Below, piece after piece: positions 44,083 through 53,759 of a stretch of DNA of 64,000 nucleotides; within the stretch, counting starts at the first letter, position 1; each line of letters starts with the position of its first letter. This DNA comes from Hyphomicrobiales bacterium (GTDB taxonomy: Bacteria; Pseudomonadota; Alphaproteobacteria; Rhizobiales; Rhizobiaceae): positions 1 to 64,000 of the forward strand of contig UBTA01000028.1 of the NCBI GenBank assembly GCA_900468065.1, written 5' to 3'. A model generated the notes under the pieces. That model did no database searches, was not told the origin of the DNA, and saw only the letters and a program-made list of their open reading frames with translations. A program made the translations under genes and the position numbers.

Positions 44083-45018
44083 ATGGCTGAATCCAAGAAG
44101 AATATCGTGCTCATCGGCGCACCACTTGAAGAGGGCTCCGGCCGTCGCGGTGCTGCGATGGGTCCCGCAGCCCTGCGCATTGCAGGCCTCGACACCATTC
44201 TGGCCGGTCTTGGCCATAGCGTTACCGACGAAGGCGACCTGAAGCCTCTGCCTGCCCGCGACCTTCCCAACCATCCGAAAGCCAACAATCTGCAGATCGT
44301 CGCGGCCATTACCCGCGCGCTCGACGAATCGGTGCACCAGGCTGCCCGCGCTGGCAAATTCCCCGTCATTCTCGGCGGCGATCATGCTCTGTCGATGGGC
44401 TCGGTCTCCGGCATGGCGCGTTATGCCGCCGAACAGAACCGTCCGCTCTTCGTGCTGTGGCTCGATGCCCATGCCGATTTCAATTCCCCGGCAACCTCTC
44501 CGTCCGGCAACATGCACGGCATGCCGGTAGCGTTCTTCTGCGGCCAAGCGGAATTTGCGCCGATCCTCGACAAGGACCGCCCGATGGTCGATCCGAAGAA
44601 CGTCTTCCAGCTCGGCATCCGCTCCGTCGATGACCGCGAGCGCGAGGAAATCGCCGAGCATGGCGTCAATGTCTATGACATGCGCGCCATCGACGAGACC
44701 GGTATGGCCCATATCATGCACGAGATCATCGCCACCATCAAAGCCGCCAACGGCCTCTTGCATGTCAGCCTCGACGTCGATTTCCTCGACCCGGAACTGG
44801 CACCTGGCGTCGGCACCACGGTGCCCGGCGGTGCGACCTTCCGCGAAGCGCACCTGATCATGGAGATGCTCTGCGACAGCGGCCTGGTCTCCTCGCTCGA
44901 TCTGGTCGAGCTCAACCCCTTCCTCGACGACCGCGGCAAGAGCGCCCGCATCCTCGTCGAGCTGACGGCAAGCCTGTTCGGACGCCGCATCCTTGATCGC
45001 CCAACCCGCGGCGCCTGA
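44083..45018 (+). CDS. rocF: Arginase
   Basis: A 311-residue manganese arginase hydrolysing arginine to ornithine and urea. Metal-binding motifs are GGDHALSMGS, LDAHADFNSP (with the following SGNMHGMP) and SLDVDFLDP, and the C-terminal VELNPFLDDRGKSA is the usual arginase signature. ATG at 44083 follows a CGGGGAAGACC sequence. It is first in a two-gene operon with ornithine aminotransferase, divergent from an Lrp-type regulator. Together they feed arginine nitrogen into glutamate semialdehyde. Arginases of this kind are typical of agrobacteria and rhizobia, where they also act in opine breakdown. Confidence 0.95.
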   Translation: MAESKKNIVLIGAPLEEGSGRRGAAMGPAALRIAGLDTILAGLGHSVTDEGDLKPLPARDLPNHPKANNLQIVAAITRALDESVHQAARAGKFPVILGGDHALSMGSVSGMARYAAEQNRPLFVLWLDAHADFNSPATSPSGNMHGMPVAFFCGQAEFAPILDKDRPMVDPKNVFQLGIRSVDDREREEIAEHGVNVYDMRAIDETGMAHIMHEIIATIKAANGLLHVSLDVDFLDPELAPGVGTTVPGGATFREAHLIMEMLCDSGLVSSLDLVELNPFLDDRGKSARILVELTASLFGRRILDRPTRGA

Positions 45019-45045
45019 GCCAATAACAAAACGACCGGAGGAACC

Positions 45046-46251
45046 ATGAACACGACCAACGCACTGATCGAAACCGAATACCGGCTGGGCGCGCATAACT
45101 ACAAGCCCATTGACGTCGTGCTGTCGCGCGGCGAAGGCGTCTATGTCTGGGACCTTGATGGCAACCGTTACCTCGATTGCCTGTCGGCCTATTCCGCCGT
45201 CAACCAAGGCCATTGCCATCCGAAAATCCTGGCGGCGATGGTCGAGCAGGCGCAGAAATTGACACTGACCTCGCGCGCCTTCCGCAACGATCAGCTCGCG
45301 CATTTCTACGAGGAACTGGCAGCGCTGACCGGCAGCCACAAGATCCTGCCGATGAACTCCGGCGCCGAAGCCGTCGAAACCGCCGTCAAGGCGGTGCGCA
45401 AATGGGGCTACGAGGTCAAGGGCGTTGCCGAGAACAAGGCCGAGATCATCGTCTGCTCCAACAACTTCCATGGCCGCACCATGGGCATTGTCGGCTTCTC
45501 GACCGACCCGGATGCCCGCTCGGGCTTTGGCCCATTTGCGCCCGGCTTCAAGACCGTTCCCTTCGGCGATATCGAAGCATTCCGCGCCGCCATCAATGAA
45601 AATACCGTCGCCTTCCTGATCGAACCGATCCAGGGCGAAGCCGGCGTCATGATTCCGCCACAGGGCTATTTCCCGGAGGTGCGGGCGCTGTGCTCCAAGC
45701 ACGGCATCACGCTGATCCTCGACGAGATCCAGACCGGCCTCGGCCGCACCGGCAAGCTGCTCGCTGAAGAACACGAAGGCATCGAGGCCGATGTGACGCT
45801 GATCGGCAAGGCTCTGTCCGGCGGCTTCTATCCGGTCTCGGCCGTTCTCTCCAATTCCGAAGTGCTCGGCGTCCTGAAGCCCGGCCAGCACGGCTCGACC
45901 TTTGGCGGCAATCCGCTCGCCTGCGCCATCGCTCGCGCCTCGCTGAAGGCCCTGACGGAAGAAGACATGATCGGCAACTCCGCCCGCATGGGTGACCGCT
46001 TCCAGGCCGGCCTCAAGGATATCCGCTCCAACATCATCAAGGAAGTCCGCGGCCGCGGCCTGATGCTGGCCGTCGAACTGGTGCCGGAAGCCGGCGGTGC
46101 CCGCAAATATTGCGAAGCGCTGAAGGAACGCGGCATCCTCGCCAAGGACACCCATGGCGACACGATCCGCATCGCTCCGCCGCTGGTCATCACCGCAGAT
46201 CAGGTGGACTGGGCCGTCGAGCAGTTCGCGGGCGTTCTGACTGCGCAATGA
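45046..46251 (+). CDS. rocD: Ornithine aminotransferase
   Basis: A 401-residue class III aminotransferase transferring the delta-amino group of ornithine to 2-oxoglutarate, giving glutamate 5-semialdehyde. Seen are [17 protein letters not shown], the PLP-binding [31 protein letters not shown], the aspartate in [13 protein letters not shown] and the lysine in [16 protein letters not shown]. All these fit OAT/RocD rather than acetylornithine aminotransferase. ATG at 45046 follows GACCGGAGGAACC, 27 bases after arginase. Confidence 0.95.
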   Translation: MNTTNALIETEYRLGAHNYKPIDVVLSRGEGVYVWDLDGNRYLDCLSAYSAVNQGHCHPKILAAMVEQAQKLTLTSRAFRNDQLAHFYEELAALTGSHKILPMNSGAEAVETAVKAVRKWGYEVKGVAENKAEIIVCSNNFHGRTMGIVGFSTDPDARSGFGPFAPGFKTVPFGDIEAFRAAINENTVAFLIEPIQGEAGVMIPPQGYFPEVRALCSKHGITLILDEIQTGLGRTGKLLAEEHEGIEADVTLIGKALSGGFYPVSAVLSNSEVLGVLKPGQHGSTFGGNPLACAIARASLKALTEEDMIGNSARMGDRFQAGLKDIRSNIIKEVRGRGLMLAVELVPEAGGARKYCEALKERGILAKDTHGDTIRIAPPLVITADQVDWAVEQFAGVLTAQ

Positions 46252-46618
46252 TCCACACGGCAAAAGCCCGGAAACGTGGCTTTCTGCACCCTTTGAATGT
46301 GCCCAGCCTCCTTCTCAATACCCGGCGTTGAGCCGGGTATCTTCATTTGTAATATTTATGCCAATCAACGGCCTGAAATCGTCAAATCTTAAATATCTGT
46401 TCAAGTTTTACCCCCTAGATATTGCCAGCGCGACCGGCATGAGCCGGGGCATGAGGCCTTCGCGTGCCGCCGGATACCCGGCATGACCTGACGAGGCCGG
46501 CGCAAAGCGACGGTATCGTTCGCCAACAGTCCGCATTCCCATTCAGTAAAATCGCCCCGCCTGTGCGGCGCGCATCCGCGCGCGCGTTGCCCCACCGTGT
46601 ACATAAGGACCGGCAGCC
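46252..46618. promoter_or_regulatory. Intergenic region before the chemoreceptor
   Basis: A 367-base gap. A terminator-like hairpin is at 46318-46340; after it comes an AT-rich stretch (46345-46420) that probably holds the chemoreceptor promoter. Near 46560-46600 there is an alternating GC run (GGCGCGCATCCGCGCGCGCG). I see no ORF or RNA gene with support. Confidence 0.35.
46318..46346 (+). terminator. Terminator of the arginase operon
   Basis: ATACCCGGC-GTTGA-GCCGGGTAT, a perfect 9-bp stem with a 5-base loop, is followed by CTTCATTT. It lies 67 bases beyond the ornithine aminotransferase stop. Confidence 0.7.
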
Positions 46619-48409
46619 ATGAGCAGTTTCCCATCGCCGTTCGGCAGCGACGCCAAGGCAATCCTGTCTGCGATGCAGCGATCACAAGCAATCATCGAAT
46701 TCGATCTGCAGGGTAAAATTCTGACGGCCAACGAAAACTTCTGCAAGACGCTGGGTTACGACCTGCCGGAAATCGTCGGTCATCACCACCGCATGTTTGT
46801 CGACCCAGCCGATGCGGCAAGCGCGGATTATCGTGAATTCTGGGTACGGCTTTCCCGCGGCGAGTTCGATCGGCGCCAGTACAAGCGGATTGGAAAAGGC
46901 GGCAGGGAAATCTGGATCGAAGCATCCTACAATCCGGTCTTCCGGGGATCGAAACCCTACAAAATCGTCAAGTTTGCCACCGACATCACCGCCGCGAAAC
47001 TGAAAAACGCCGAAGACGCCGGTAAGATAAATGCCATCTCCCGCGCCCAGGCGGTCATCGAATTCACCCCGAACGGCGAGATTCTGACCGCAAACGAGAA
47101 TTTTCTCTCGACGCTCGGTTACAGGCTCTCCGACATTCAGGGCAAGCACCACAGCATGTTCTGCGAACAGAATTATAGCCGCAGCGACGCTTATAAGGAC
47201 TTTTGGGCCAAGCTGCGCAATGGCCAGTTCATCGCCGACGAATTCAAGCGGATCGGTAACGGCGGCAAGCAGGTCTGGATCCAGGCCAGCTACAATCCGA
47301 TCTTCGATTTGAACGGATCGGTGATGAAGGTGGTCAAGTTTGCCACCGACATTACCGGCCGCGTCAACAACAGCCAGGAGCTGGCGGAGGCGCTGCAGGA
47401 TCTGGCAGGTGGCAATCTCGATCAGCGCCTGGACAGGCAATTCATCCCGGCGCTGGAAACGCTCCGCCTCAGCTTCAACGATTCCATCGACAAACTGAAG
47501 CAGGCTATGCGCGCGGTCGGCACCAATGCGCAGGCGATCGCCGCTGGTTCCGGCGAAATCAGCAACGCCGCAAAGGATCTTTCAAGGCGCACCGAGCAGC
47601 AGGCAGCATCGATCGAGGAAACGGCCGCAGCCCTTGAGCAGATCACCACGACCGTGGCCGACAGCAGCCGCCGCGCCGAAGAGGCAGGCACGCTGGTGGC
47701 GCAGACTAAGCTCGGCGCCGAACGCTCCAGCGAAGTGGTGCGAAACGCCGTCAAGGCGATGGACGAGATCGAGAACTCGTCGCGCGAGATTTCCAGTATT
47801 ATTGGGGTGATCGACGAGATCGCCTTCCAGACCAATCTGCTTGCTCTCAATGCCGGCGTCGAGGCAGCCCGCGCCGGCGATGCCGGCAAGGGTTTTGCCG
47901 TGGTAGCGCAGGAAGTGCGCGAACTCGCCCAGCGCTCGGCAAAGGCGGCCAAGGAGATCAAGAGCCTGATCACCACCTCCGGTGATCAGGTCAAAACCGG
48001 TGTCTCTCTCGTCGGCCAGGCGGGCAAGGCGCTGGAGGAAATCCTCACCCAGGTGCATCAGATCAACACCAATGTGACCGCTATTGTAGAAGGTGCGAAA
48101 GAACAGGCGACAGGTTTGAAAGAAATTAACCAGGCTGTGAATACAATGGACCAAGGTACACAGCAGAATGCAGCGATGGTCGAGCAATCCACGGCTGCCA
48201 GCCACGCCTTGGCAAAGGAAGCAGACGGTCTTTTCAGTCTGCTCAGCCAGTTCAAGGTCGGTGAGGCATCCACGGTTCGTATCGCGACAGCGCAGCAGGA
48301 CGCAAAACCGGTCGCTTCCCCGGCCCGAGCCATGGCCAACCGGGTTGCGAAGGCCTTTAGTTCAAACGTGGCAGTTGCCGCCAATCGGGATAGCTGGGAA
48401 GAATTTTGA
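46619..48409 (+). CDS. Soluble methyl-accepting chemoreceptor with two PAS domains
   Basis: A 596-residue chemoreceptor lacking membrane segments. Two PAS domains are in tandem (about 20-130 and 143-252), each with AIIEF/AVIEF...TANENF...LGY and WIEASYNP or WIQASYNP. A short linker and the coiled-coil signalling domain follow, with the hairpin tip IIGVIDEIAFQTNLLALNAGVEAARAG-type sequence (about 396-425). The chain ends DSWEEF, a C-terminal tether of the kind that binds CheR. Likely senses redox, oxygen or a metabolite inside the cell through PAS-bound cofactor. Its stop overlaps the start of a cheW gene by one base, so both are made together. ATG at 46619 follows AAGGACC. Confidence 0.92.
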   Translation: MSSFPSPFGSDAKAILSAMQRSQAIIEFDLQGKILTANENFCKTLGYDLPEIVGHHHRMFVDPADAASADYREFWVRLSRGEFDRRQYKRIGKGGREIWIEASYNPVFRGSKPYKIVKFATDITAAKLKNAEDAGKINAISRAQAVIEFTPNGEILTANENFLSTLGYRLSDIQGKHHSMFCEQNYSRSDAYKDFWAKLRNGQFIADEFKRIGNGGKQVWIQASYNPIFDLNGSVMKVVKFATDITGRVNNSQELAEALQDLAGGNLDQRLDRQFIPALETLRLSFNDSIDKLKQAMRAVGTNAQAIAAGSGEISNAAKDLSRRTEQQAASIEETAAALEQITTTVADSSRRAEEAGTLVAQTKLGAERSSEVVRNAVKAMDEIENSSREISSIIGVIDEIAFQTNLLALNAGVEAARAGDAGKGFAVVAQEVRELAQRSAKAAKEIKSLITTSGDQVKTGVSLVGQAGKALEEILTQVHQINTNVTAIVEGAKEQATGLKEINQAVNTMDQGTQQNAAMVEQSTAASHALAKEADGLFSLLSQFKVGEASTVRIATAQQDAKPVASPARAMANRVAKAFSSNVAVAANRDSWEEF

Positions 48410-48888
48410 TGAACAACACGATCTCTACAGGTACCTTCGGTCACGAAACGCTCGAGATCATCGCCTTCCGTCTTCATGATCAGGAATTCTGCGTGAAGAC
48501 CACGACGATCCGCGAAATCCGCGGCTGGGCGCCCTCCACCCCGATCCCGCATTCGCCGGCCGACGTTCTCGGCGTGATGAACCTGCGCGGCACCGTCATC
48601 CCGATCATCGACCTTGCCCACAAGCTAGGCATGAAGAGCACGGTTGCCAATGAGCGCAGCGCCATCGTCGTCGCAGAAGTCCACAACATGGTCATCGGCC
48701 TCGTCGTTGATCGCGTCTCCGACATCCTGACCGTCCGCGGCGACCAGGTTCAGCCGGTTCCGGAAATCACCACATCCTTCGACAAGAGCTATGCGGAAGG
48801 CATCATCGCCAACGAGACCGGCATGATCTGCTTCCTCAATCTCGCCCGCATGTTCAAGGAACGCGAAATGGAAGACGTCGCAGCCTGA
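48409..48888 (+). CDS. cheW: Chemotaxis coupling protein CheW
   Basis: A 159-residue CheW adaptor linking receptors to CheA. Typical parts are LEIIAFRLHDQEFCVKTTTIREI, the receptor- and CheA-binding VMNLRGTVIPIIDLAHKLG, and VIGLVVDRVSDILTV. The ATG overlaps the chemoreceptor stop (TGATG), with GGGAAG upstream, so translation is coupled. Being paired with one receptor and away from a main che operon, it may be a dedicated or additional adaptor. A strong terminator follows. Confidence 0.95.
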   Translation: MNNTISTGTFGHETLEIIAFRLHDQEFCVKTTTIREIRGWAPSTPIPHSPADVLGVMNLRGTVIPIIDLAHKLGMKSTVANERSAIVVAEVHNMVIGLVVDRVSDILTVRGDQVQPVPEITTSFDKSYAEGIIANETGMICFLNLARMFKEREMEDVAA

Positions 48889-48914
48889 TCGCTGCCGCTT
48901 CACTATCCCATCAA

Positions 48915-48938
48915 AGAGCGGCTCCGGCCGCTCTTTTT
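48915..48938 (+). terminator. Intrinsic terminator of the mcp-cheW operon
   Basis: AGAGCGG-CTCCGG-CCGCTCT, a 7-bp stem, is followed directly by TTTT. It lies 27 bases after the cheW stop. Confidence 0.88.
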
Positions 48939-49036
48939 GCGTTTAGGCAGCAGCCGTGTCCCGTCTGGGGGAAATCAGCGCCGATCGCATCGTTGCGGTG
49001 GTACAGGATGGGTTGCCGGTTATCCGATCGTTGTGA

Positions 49037-49528
<492 letters not shown>

Positions 49529-49570
49529 CGGGATAAATCCAGAGGTCGCTCCCGTCACGCGAACGGCCTT

Positions 49571-50941
49571 TTATTTGCCCGCCAGCCTGCGGTCAAAACC
49601 GTCCAGAATGCGCTTCACAAGTGCTGGATAATCCTCGTCGAAATGATGGCCCCCGTCGATTGCGATAACCTCGACACCGGTATCCTTCAGCGTCGGGCAG
49701 ACATCGTCGTCCTCATCGGTGCCGTATATGCACTGAACGAGAGCCGGCTGCATTTTGGTGATGTCATCTGCCGGATCGCCAGCCCCGTCTGCTGCGGCAG
49801 CACCTAGCCAGCCGAGCACGGAAATCTTGTAATCCACCTGATGGGAGACGGCGAGAAGCGACACCTGCGCAACCCGGTCCTTGTCTGCCTGCGGCAGGAG
49901 ATTGTAGGTCCGGGGCACGATATCGGCTCCGAAGGAATAGCCGATCAGCAGGATATGCTTCACGTTCCAGCGCTTTCCATAAAATGCGATGATGCGATGC
50001 AGGTCATCGGCAGTTTCCTGCGGCTGCCGCTCCGACCAGAAGTAACGCAAGGAATCGATACCGACCACCGGCATGCCCTGCTGCTGCAAGACATCGCCGA
50101 CTTCCTTGTCGATATCGCGCCAGCCGCCATCGCCGGAATAGACAATCGCCATCGTATCGCGCGTCGGCTTGGCTTCGAGCACCGTCAGGGGCAGACCGAG
50201 CGGATTGTCTTCGCCCGCGGATGCGGAAACGAGCGCGGAAAGCGCATCGGAAAACGCCGTCCACATATCGTCATCTGTTTCGGTGATTTCGATGTCGCTG
50301 TGCTTGGCGGTAAGCTCAGCGACATGGGCGCGGCCATCTGCCGGCGCATCCTTGGTGAACAGCACGGTGACCGGATCGGGCAGCGGTCCGTCGGTCAGGC
50401 CATAAACCATTAGATCGCCAACCTTTTTCTTGTCCGCAGGCGTACAGAGTTGCTTACTCAGCGCGATGCCGGCCTCGGGATCGATGGCCAGCGTCTGCCC
50501 GATCGTCGCTGCCGGGGTCTGCGCCGCAATTGCCAAGGCCAGAGCGCCACCCGCCCCGGCACCTGCAACGATCGGCAGGTGGTAGTCGTTGTTTTTAGCG
50601 GCGCGCTGGACCTGCTGGCTTAGCGCTTCGATATCGGAGACCATGTAGATGCAGTCGCCATCATCCTTCGCCAGCGACGCCAGATAGCTCGGCAGATCGA
50701 TGCCGATGACCAAGGCGCCGCCGTCGGTCAGGCTTTTGGCAAGTGTATCTTCCTTGTCCGACCATCCGGCCTTGTCCGAAAACAGCACCACGGCGGCAGC
50801 GACATCACCGCTAGGCATCAGAATGTGCGGCGACGGGATCATGCCCGTGTCGAAGGTGGCAGGATCCTCCGATCGCGCGGGGGATGCCGTGAAAAACAGG
50901 CTGGCTGCAAAGGCGGCCTGGCAGAATGTCTTCAAGATCAT
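49571..50941 (-). CDS. acvB: AcvB/VirJ-family periplasmic hydrolase (lysyl-phosphatidylglycerol hydrolase)
   Basis: A 456-residue exported protein. Signal peptide 1-24 (TFCQAAFAASLFFTASPARS). Two alpha/beta-hydrolase-like halves are present: the first has a GAGAGG elbow without serine; the second (from about 260, TMAIVYSGDGGWRDIDKEVG) has the nucleophile GYSFGAD and a late His in DGGHHFDED. That is the AcvB/VirJ family. In Agrobacterium tumefaciens AcvB hydrolyses lysyl-phosphatidylglycerol in the periplasm and is needed for virulence; in Rhizobium tropici its homologue AtvA acts in acid tolerance. Its ATG overlaps the lpiA stop as ATGA, so synthesis and hydrolysis of the lipid are coupled. 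Confidence 0.92.
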   Translation of the reverse strand: MILKTFCQAAFAASLFFTASPARSEDPATFDTGMIPSPHILMPSGDVAAAVVLFSDKAGWSDKEDTLAKSLTDGGALVIGIDLPSYLASLAKDDGDCIYMVSDIEALSQQVQRAAKNNDYHLPIVAGAGAGGALALAIAAQTPAATIGQTLAIDPEAGIALSKQLCTPADKKKVGDLMVYGLTDGPLPDPVTVLFTKDAPADGRAHVAELTAKHSDIEITETDDDMWTAFSDALSALVSASAGEDNPLGLPLTVLEAKPTRDTMAIVYSGDGGWRDIDKEVGDVLQQQGMPVVGIDSLRYFWSERQPQETADDLHRIIAFYGKRWNVKHILLIGYSFGADIVPRTYNLLPQADKDRVAQVSLLAVSHQVDYKISVLGWLGAAAADGAGDPADDITKMQPALVQCIYGTDEDDDVCPTLKDTGVEVIAIDGGHHFDEDYPALVKRILDGFDRRLAGK

Positions 50942-53538
50942 TTCTTCACAATTCCCTTAACGCCGCCGCCAATCAGGAATGTTGCATCCATCAGTGCCAG
51001 AACGGGATTGATACCACCACCCGCTGCCATATAACGCGGCTGCCAGTGCGGATGGAATTTCGACTTGAAGGCCTTCAGGCCCTTGAAGTTATAAAAGCGT
51101 TCGCCGTGTTCGAAAACCGTGCGGCCAACTTTATCCCAGACAGGCGAGGAACGGCGGCCGGAAAGGCCCGCCAGAGGCGCCATGCCGAGATTGAATCGCT
51201 TGAACCCCTTGTCGCGCAGATATTCCATCAAAGATACGAAAAGAAAGTCCATCGATCCCTTTGGTGCATCCGGCAGGAAGCGCATGAGATCGATCGTTCC
51301 TTCCTCGCAGGCATCGGTCACCAGGATATTGGCAAAAGCGACGATTTTCCCGTTCAGCCTCAAAATCCCGACCGGCTGGGAAGCAATATAGTCGGCATTG
51401 AACGCCCCCAGCGAAAAGCCCTTTTCCTTGGCGCGATGGTGCTCAAGCCAGGCGTCGGAGACCGCAGTAAGATCACCCATGATCGCCGGGATGCCGTGCG
51501 GCTCGATGACGGCGAATTCCAGGCCGTCGCGCTGGGCGCGGCTGACGGTCTGGCGCAGAGTGGCCCACTTGCCGCCCTTCAGCTCGAACGTTGTCAGGTC
51601 CGCCGTGGCGAGTTCGCCCAGACGGAAAGCCCGCAGGCCCGCATCCGCGTAATACGAGAGCCCCGCAGGAGACACCTGGTAGAATACCGGCCGGCAACCG
51701 CAGGACCGCGCCTCCTCAATGAACTGCCAGATCAGATCCGGCCACGCATCGCGCGGGCCGACGGGATCGAACAGCGCGATCCACGACCGGGCCTGACGGC
51801 CATACATGATGAAGGCGCGGCCATCGTTTGAAAACATCAGGCTCTTGTCGCCCATCCGCACGAGATTGGCGTCCGACATGTCCTGCGCCTTGGCGATGGC
51901 GATCGCCCTGTCGATATCCTCGGTCGACGACGCTTCTCTTGGCCCCTTAGCCGGTCGCAACAAACTCCAGAGCGCGGCGGCACCGGAGAAAATCGTCAAT
52001 CCGAGGACGGCGCGAAGGCCGCGTGGCGCTTCCTCCGACAGCTCGAACTGCCACCAGAGCGTATTGCTGTATTCCACGTCGCGATAGACGAACAACAGGA
52101 CGATCACCGCAAAGGCGCATAGCGCCAGCATCGCCGTCAACCACGGCAGCGTCAGCCGTTCGTTCGACAGGTTTGCCGGACGGTCGAACAGGCGGTGCGT
52201 TGCCAGCAGGCTGACGATGAAAAAGGCGAGCAGGCTGGCCTCGATCAGCGCTACGGCCTTCAGCAGTGAAAACAGCAGCGCGATGACGGCAACGACCAGC
52301 GCCGCCCACCAGGCACTGTCCAGCCGCCGGGCCAGGCCACGCGCGACGATGACGAGAACAAGGCCCAGCAGGCTGGCTAGGAAATGGGTGCCTTCGATAA
52401 TCGGCAACGGCACATAGCCGGCCAGGAAAGCCAGATTGTCATCCGGTGTCGGGGTGACACTGGAAAACACCAGCATGGCGGCCAGGATAAGCGCGAGCGT
52501 TGCCAGGAGCAGCGGCGTCAGCCGGCCGGCCACGCGGCGAAGGCTGGAAGCGACCGGCTTGCGGTAAAGACTGCGCAACTCGGCACCGATGACGAAGATG
52601 ACCGCCAGAAGCAGTGGCAGGACATGGTAGATCAGGCGGTAGAGGACGAGCGCCCCCAGAACCGTGTCGACATCGACGGCTTGTCCGAGCGCGGCAACAA
52701 TCACCGTTTCAAAGACGCCGAGGCCGGCCGGGACATGACTGAGAACGCCAAGGCCGACAGCGACCGCATAGATGGCGAGAAATGCCGGCCAGCCGATCAC
52801 GCCGTCGGGCAACAGCACATAGAGGACGGACGCCGAGGCCGCCAGGTCGAGGACGGTCACGAGAAACTGGCGTGATGCCGTGCGCGAATCGGGAATGCGC
52901 AGGGAAAAACGCCCCAGCTGCAGGGCCCGGTTGTCGCGCCCCGCCACCATCAACGCCACAAGAACGGTCAGGATCAGGATCGCGATGGTACGGAGTGCCG
53001 GTGAACTCATGCCGACGAGCGGCGCCACTTCCGGAGCGATCATCAAAAGGCTGAGGGCCGTGACACTTGCCAGCCCGAGACCGAAGGCAAGGGTGACGAA
53101 AGCGATAATGGCGCCGATTTCTTCCGGCTTCAGACCCAGGCGCGAATAGGCGCGGTAACGGATGGCACCGCCGCTCAGCGGCCCAAAACCCGCCGTATTG
53201 CCGACAGCATAGGCCGCCGCCGCCGTCAGCGCGACATCGGCATAGGGCAACTTTTTCTTCAGATAGATCAACGCTCCGACATCGTAGAAGGTCAAGGCGA
53301 AAAAGCTCAAGCCGGTAAAGCCGATGGCAAGCGCGATGGACGTTGCGCCGGTATTATCGAGCGCCGACATCACGTCTTCGTACCGAACTTCACTCGTCAG
53401 GTGGAAGATGGCGTAGCCCGCAAGGGCAAGAATGAGGATCGTCGCAATCGCCGCCAGCAGCCGGCCCTGAAGCCACATCCGCTGAACCAGGACTTGAGCA
53501 CCATCGTGCTCATCGTTTCTATCGGCGGGATTGGACAT
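50938..53538 (-). CDS. lpiA: Lysyl-phosphatidylglycerol synthase/flippase LpiA (MprF family)
   Basis: An 866-residue membrane protein. The N-terminal ~530 residues contain about 14 membrane helices forming the flippase (RLLAAIATILILALAGYAIF, GFGPLSGGAIRYRAYSRLGL, GLGVLSHVPAGLGVFETVIV). The C-terminal domain (from about 540, DUF2156-type) is the aminoacyl transferase that loads lysine from tRNA onto phosphatidylglycerol (MFSNDGRAFIMYGRQARSWIAL, GSMDFLFVSLMEYLRDKGFKRFNLGMAPLAG). It lowers membrane negative charge, giving resistance to cationic peptides and acid in rhizobia. ATG at 53536-53538 follows CCAGGTG. First gene of the lpiA-acvB operon. Confidence 0.94.
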   Translation of the reverse strand: MSNPADRNDEHDGAQVLVQRMWLQGRLLAAIATILILALAGYAIFHLTSEVRYEDVMSALDNTGATSIALAIGFTGLSFFALTFYDVGALIYLKKKLPYADVALTAAAAYAVGNTAGFGPLSGGAIRYRAYSRLGLKPEEIGAIIAFVTLAFGLGLASVTALSLLMIAPEVAPLVGMSSPALRTIAILILTVLVALMVAGRDNRALQLGRFSLRIPDSRTASRQFLVTVLDLAASASVLYVLLPDGVIGWPAFLAIYAVAVGLGVLSHVPAGLGVFETVIVAALGQAVDVDTVLGALVLYRLIYHVLPLLLAVIFVIGAELRSLYRKPVASSLRRVAGRLTPLLLATLALILAAMLVFSSVTPTPDDNLAFLAGYVPLPIIEGTHFLASLLGLVLVIVARGLARRLDSAWWAALVVAVIALLFSLLKAVALIEASLLAFFIVSLLATHRLFDRPANLSNERLTLPWLTAMLALCAFAVIVLLFVYRDVEYSNTLWWQFELSEEAPRGLRAVLGLTIFSGAAALWSLLRPAKGPREASSTEDIDRAIAIAKAQDMSDANLVRMGDKSLMFSNDGRAFIMYGRQARSWIALFDPVGPRDAWPDLIWQFIEEARSCGCRPVFYQVSPAGLSYYADAGLRAFRLGELATADLTTFELKGGKWATLRQTVSRAQRDGLEFAVIEPHGIPAIMGDLTAVSDAWLEHHRAKEKGFSLGAFNADYIASQPVGILRLNGKIVAFANILVTDACEEGTIDLMRFLPDAPKGSMDFLFVSLMEYLRDKGFKRFNLGMAPLAGLSGRRSSPVWDKVGRTVFEHGERFYNFKGLKAFKSKFHPHWQPRYMAAGGGINPVLALMDATFLIGGGVKGIVKK

Positions 53539-53759
53539 GGAGCACCTGGTGGGGCATTTCAAACTGTAATGTCATCGACGATATACATCCTGCGACAGCT
53601 AAATAAAGTGAACTTAATGTAATCTTCAAGCACCCGATTCCCGCCTTTTTTGTGCACGCAGGACAGGCATCACGAAATTTCAGCAAACCGCGATCGGCAA
53701 CGTCCCTCATGGCATCTGGCGGCATTGACCACTTCCGCGCGCCAGCCTATCTCAATTTC

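Noticed and set aside
44059-46263. A 734-codon open frame on the minus strand antisense to arginase and ornithine aminotransferase
   Set aside because: It is fully antisense to two unmistakable enzymes; its translation is rich in Asp, Arg, Gly and His typical of a GC-rich mirror frame, with no recognisable domain.
46560-46600. Alternating GC run as a tandem repeat or Z-DNA element
   Set aside because: The run is short and imperfect and is explained by the high GC content of the region.
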